In this document: piece by piece, positions 30,833 through 32,771 of the stretch
Layout: each line of letters starts with the position of its first letter
How positions within the stretch are numbered: position 1 is the first letter of the stretch
NCBI GenBank assembly: GCA_002353935.1
Contig: DEKP01000025.1
Coordinates: 1 to 32,771, forward strand
From: Ruminococcaceae bacterium UBA2719
GTDB taxonomy: Bacteria; Bacillota; Clostridia; Oscillospirales; Acutalibacteraceae
Direction of reading: 5' to 3'
Length of the DNA stretch: 32,771 nucleotides
Made by a program: the position numbers and the translations under genes
The notes under the pieces: generated by a model
Seen by the model: the letters and a program-made list of their open reading frames with translations, nothing else
Database searches by the model: none
Told to the model about the DNA's origin: nothing

Positions 30833-32771
30833 ATGAAAAAAGTATTTAGAGCATTATTAGTATGCATGCTTGTTGCTGCTTTGGCAGCTACATCCTTTAT
30901 AATTCCCGTTTCAGCGGCTAAGGTTGATGAGGGAAGTTCTGTAGGTACAATATTTGAAGGTCAGCGTGTTAGAAGCTATGATAAGAGAGTTGTATACATT
31001 GAAAACAATGTGGCAAAAAAATGTTTTTCTGGATGCATTTTTGCTAAAAACGCGATTTTAACATGTGTTCACGGGGTTATGGATAATGGTTGCGTTGTTA
31101 ATCCGTCAAGCCTTCAGGTTTATCCAGGAGGAAAGGATGGACAATCATATAAAGTTAAAAAAATAATTTTTGATCGTTCAGTCATGAATTTACCTTCAGG
31201 TGATATTAGATGGTATCCTAACAAAGACTGGGCAATTCTTGAAACAGAAGATAACATTGGTGATAAATACGGCTATTTTGATTTTAGCTCTGAAGTTACC
31301 ACAAATGATACGTTGACTAATACAGGCTACCCAGGAGATAAAGGTTGTGAGCAGTATACCGAGAGCGGTAAGAAGGCTATTGATGTTAAGCCACTTATCA
31401 TTACACACTATTTTTCTACATATGGCGGTTCAAGCGGATCCCCTTTATACAAGAGCGTAAACGGTAAGGCTGTGGTTGTTGGACTTATTACTGGGGGTGA
31501 TTGTGCAAGAAGAATAGATGAAGAATTGTACAATACCATGATGAAGATTAGAAACAAACATTATTATATTGAATACCATGCCGATGACGTCAGTTCCAGT
31601 AAAGATGATATAATGAATGAAACAGTTGTTTCTTACGGAACCGCCACCCCTTTGAGAAAAAACACCTATGCAATTAACGGATGTCATTTCATAGGTTGGA
31701 CAGCGTATAGACGTTCTGATTATAAGTGGTGTTATAAAAATCCTACTACCGGTAAACCGGAATGGTATACAATATACAATGTGCCCGTTGGATGGGAAAA
31801 GTATATTTATTACGATGAGCAGTTAACAGCTGCAGCCTCTGGAACTAACGGCGATACTATAGATATGTATGCTCAATGGAGCTCTGGTTCAAGCTATACC
31901 ATTGAATACAAGGCCAACGGCGGCAAAGGTACTATGAATACAACAACCGTTAATTACGGAGTTTCAACTAAGTTGTCTGCCAATACTTTCACGTACGGCT
32001 CAAGGAAGCTTTTGGGTTGGATAGCCACACGGAACGGTTTACAATTATATGAAAATCCTAAAAATCCTTCAGAAACAAAGTGGTGCCTGCCTGGTTATGA
32101 TAGCGCCGGATGGCAAGACCATATTTTTAAGGATGGAGATGCTGTTTATAATCTTACAGGTGTTGATGGTGCTTGTGTGACAATGACAGCTCAGTGGAGC
32201 AGTCCCACTGCTTGTACTATTTACTATGATTCGAACGGCGGCAACGGTAATATGGAACCAACCGTTATTGAGTATAGTTCAATTAGCGGTAAGCTCAGCA
32301 AAAATACATTTACCAAGGATAATTACAATTTTGTGGGTTGGACAGTAAATTACATCAACAGGTCATCTATTTATTGGCTCTATGAAAATCCAGAGAAGCT
32401 TTCGGAAAAAGGCTGGTACAGTGAAGAATCCGCACCAGAAGGATGGACCAAGCATATTTATAAAGACTGCGATGCTTTTGAACCGAACTCAAAACATGAC
32501 AAATATAAGATAACTATGTGTGCTCAGTGGGAGGAAAACAACAATCCCCCTACCTATACCATTAACTACAATGCCAACGGCGGCAGTGGCACTATGGATT
32601 CAACACAGGGCACTTGCAATGTTCCAACTAAACTTGCCAAGAACACATTTACAAACGGCGAAAATAAATTTGCCGGTTGGTCAGCACATAGATCTTCTGA
32701 CGATAAATGGTTCTACAGAAACCCAAAGAACGGAGCATATTCCGGTTGGTACAAAGAAAATTCTCAGCCGG
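30833..32771 (+). CDS. Secreted V8-like (S1B) serine protease with InlB-type repeats, 3' end outside window
   Basis: An open frame of 646 codons running off the window end. Residues 1-28 are a signal peptide (ending PVSAA). The protease domain spans about 35-250: ILTCVHGVMDNG (His80), NKDWAILE (Asp132) and GGSSGSPLY (Ser201) form the trypsin-type triad with the glutamyl-endopeptidase GxSGSP form. At least four Listeria-Bacteroides (InlB B-type) repeats follow: about 262-349, 355-455, 461-566 and 575 onward, recognised by YTIxYxANGG.GTM, LSxNTFT and YAQW. Each is enlarged to about 90-105 residues by a segment with YENP and GW..HI/YKD motifs. Such repeats are common in surface adhesins. Whether a dockerin or cell-wall anchor ends the protein is not visible. 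Confidence 0.88.
   Translation, partial: MKKVFRALLVCMLVAALAATSFIIPVSAAKVDEGSSVGTIFEGQRVRSYDKRVVYIENNVAKKCFSGCIFAKNAILTCVHGVMDNGCVVNPSSLQVYPGGKDGQSYKVKKIIFDRSVMNLPSGDIRWYPNKDWAILETEDNIGDKYGYFDFSSEVTTNDTLTNTGYPGDKGCEQYTESGKKAIDVKPLIITHYFSTYGGSSGSPLYKSVNGKAVVVGLITGGDCARRIDEELYNTMMKIRNKHYYIEYHADDVSSSKDDIMNETVVSYGTATPLRKNTYAINGCHFIGWTAYRRSDYKWCYKNPTTGKPEWYTIYNVPVGWEKYIYYDEQLTAAASGTNGDTIDMYAQWSSGSSYTIEYKANGGKGTMNTTTVNYGVSTKLSANTFTYGSRKLLGWIATRNGLQLYENPKNPSETKWCLPGYDSAGWQDHIFKDGDAVYNLTGVDGACVTMTAQWSSPTACTIYYDSNGGNGNMEPTVIEYSSISGKLSKNTFTKDNYNFVGWTVNYINRSSIYWLYENPEKLSEKGWYSEESAPEGWTKHIYKDCDAFEPNSKHDKYKITMCAQWEENNNPPTYTINYNANGGSGTMDSTQGTCNVPTKLAKNTFTNGENKFAGWSAHRSSDDKWFYRNPKNGAYSGWYKENSQP

Noticed and set aside
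1..32771. CRISPR arrays, tRNA or rRNA genes
   Set aside because: No regular spacer-repeat array, cloverleaf or rRNA-like stretch was seen in any intergenic region.

Overview
The window looks like chromosome from a low-GC, spore-forming member of the Clostridia, most likely Ruminococcaceae/Oscillospiraceae-like. Evidence: sporulation genes gpr and spoIIP sit beside dusB, glyA and rarA; five secreted proteins end in cellulosome-type dockerin modules; and promoters are TTGACA/TATAAT-like with strong AAGGAG ribosome sites. The species cannot be fixed from sequence alone.

Layout. (1) 1-7000, minus strand: three paralogous secreted papain-like (C1) proteases, each with signal peptide, C1 domain, lectin-like beta domain and dockerin, each with its own promoter, and separated by related terminators. 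Long direct repeats and two dockerin fossils show recent duplication and reshuffling. (2) 7000-13380, plus strand: gpr, spoIIP, an unrecognised tail-anchored acidic/Gln-rich protein, dusB, glyA and rarA, closed by a strong terminator. (3) 13500-16780: a fourth papain-like dockerin paralogue on the plus strand in which Cys, His and Asn of the triad are all replaced, facing a minus-strand CHAP-SH3b-dockerin cell-wall hydrolase. (4) 16800-25270, minus strand: one transcription unit pheA-aroB-aroC-aroEK-aroQ-aroA-tyrA-aroF, covering DAHP synthesis to chorismate and on to prephenate, phenylpyruvate and hydroxyphenylpyruvate. It is preceded by an unannotated 37-residue leader peptide with ten aromatic residues in a 16-residue stretch and a terminator hairpin, a typical transcription attenuator, and by a promoter with a 12-bp palindrome between -35 and -10. 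(5) 25317-29955, minus strand: plsX, fakA and two DegV/FakB genes, a fatty-acid activation set (FakB presents fatty acid, FakA phosphorylates it, PlsX exchanges acyl-phosphate with acyl-ACP). (6) 29956-30832: a decayed insertion sequence, a promoter and a long leader. (7) 30833 to the window end: the 5' part of a secreted V8-like serine protease followed by at least four enlarged InlB-type repeats; it runs off the window.

The most unusual points are the triad-less dockerin pseudoprotease beside apparently active paralogues, the dockerin-bearing CHAP hydrolase, the aromatic leader-peptide attenuator in front of a full shikimate/Phe/Tyr operon, and the covarying terminator hairpins that accompany the protease genes. 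Functions are inferred from motifs read by eye; no database search was possible.
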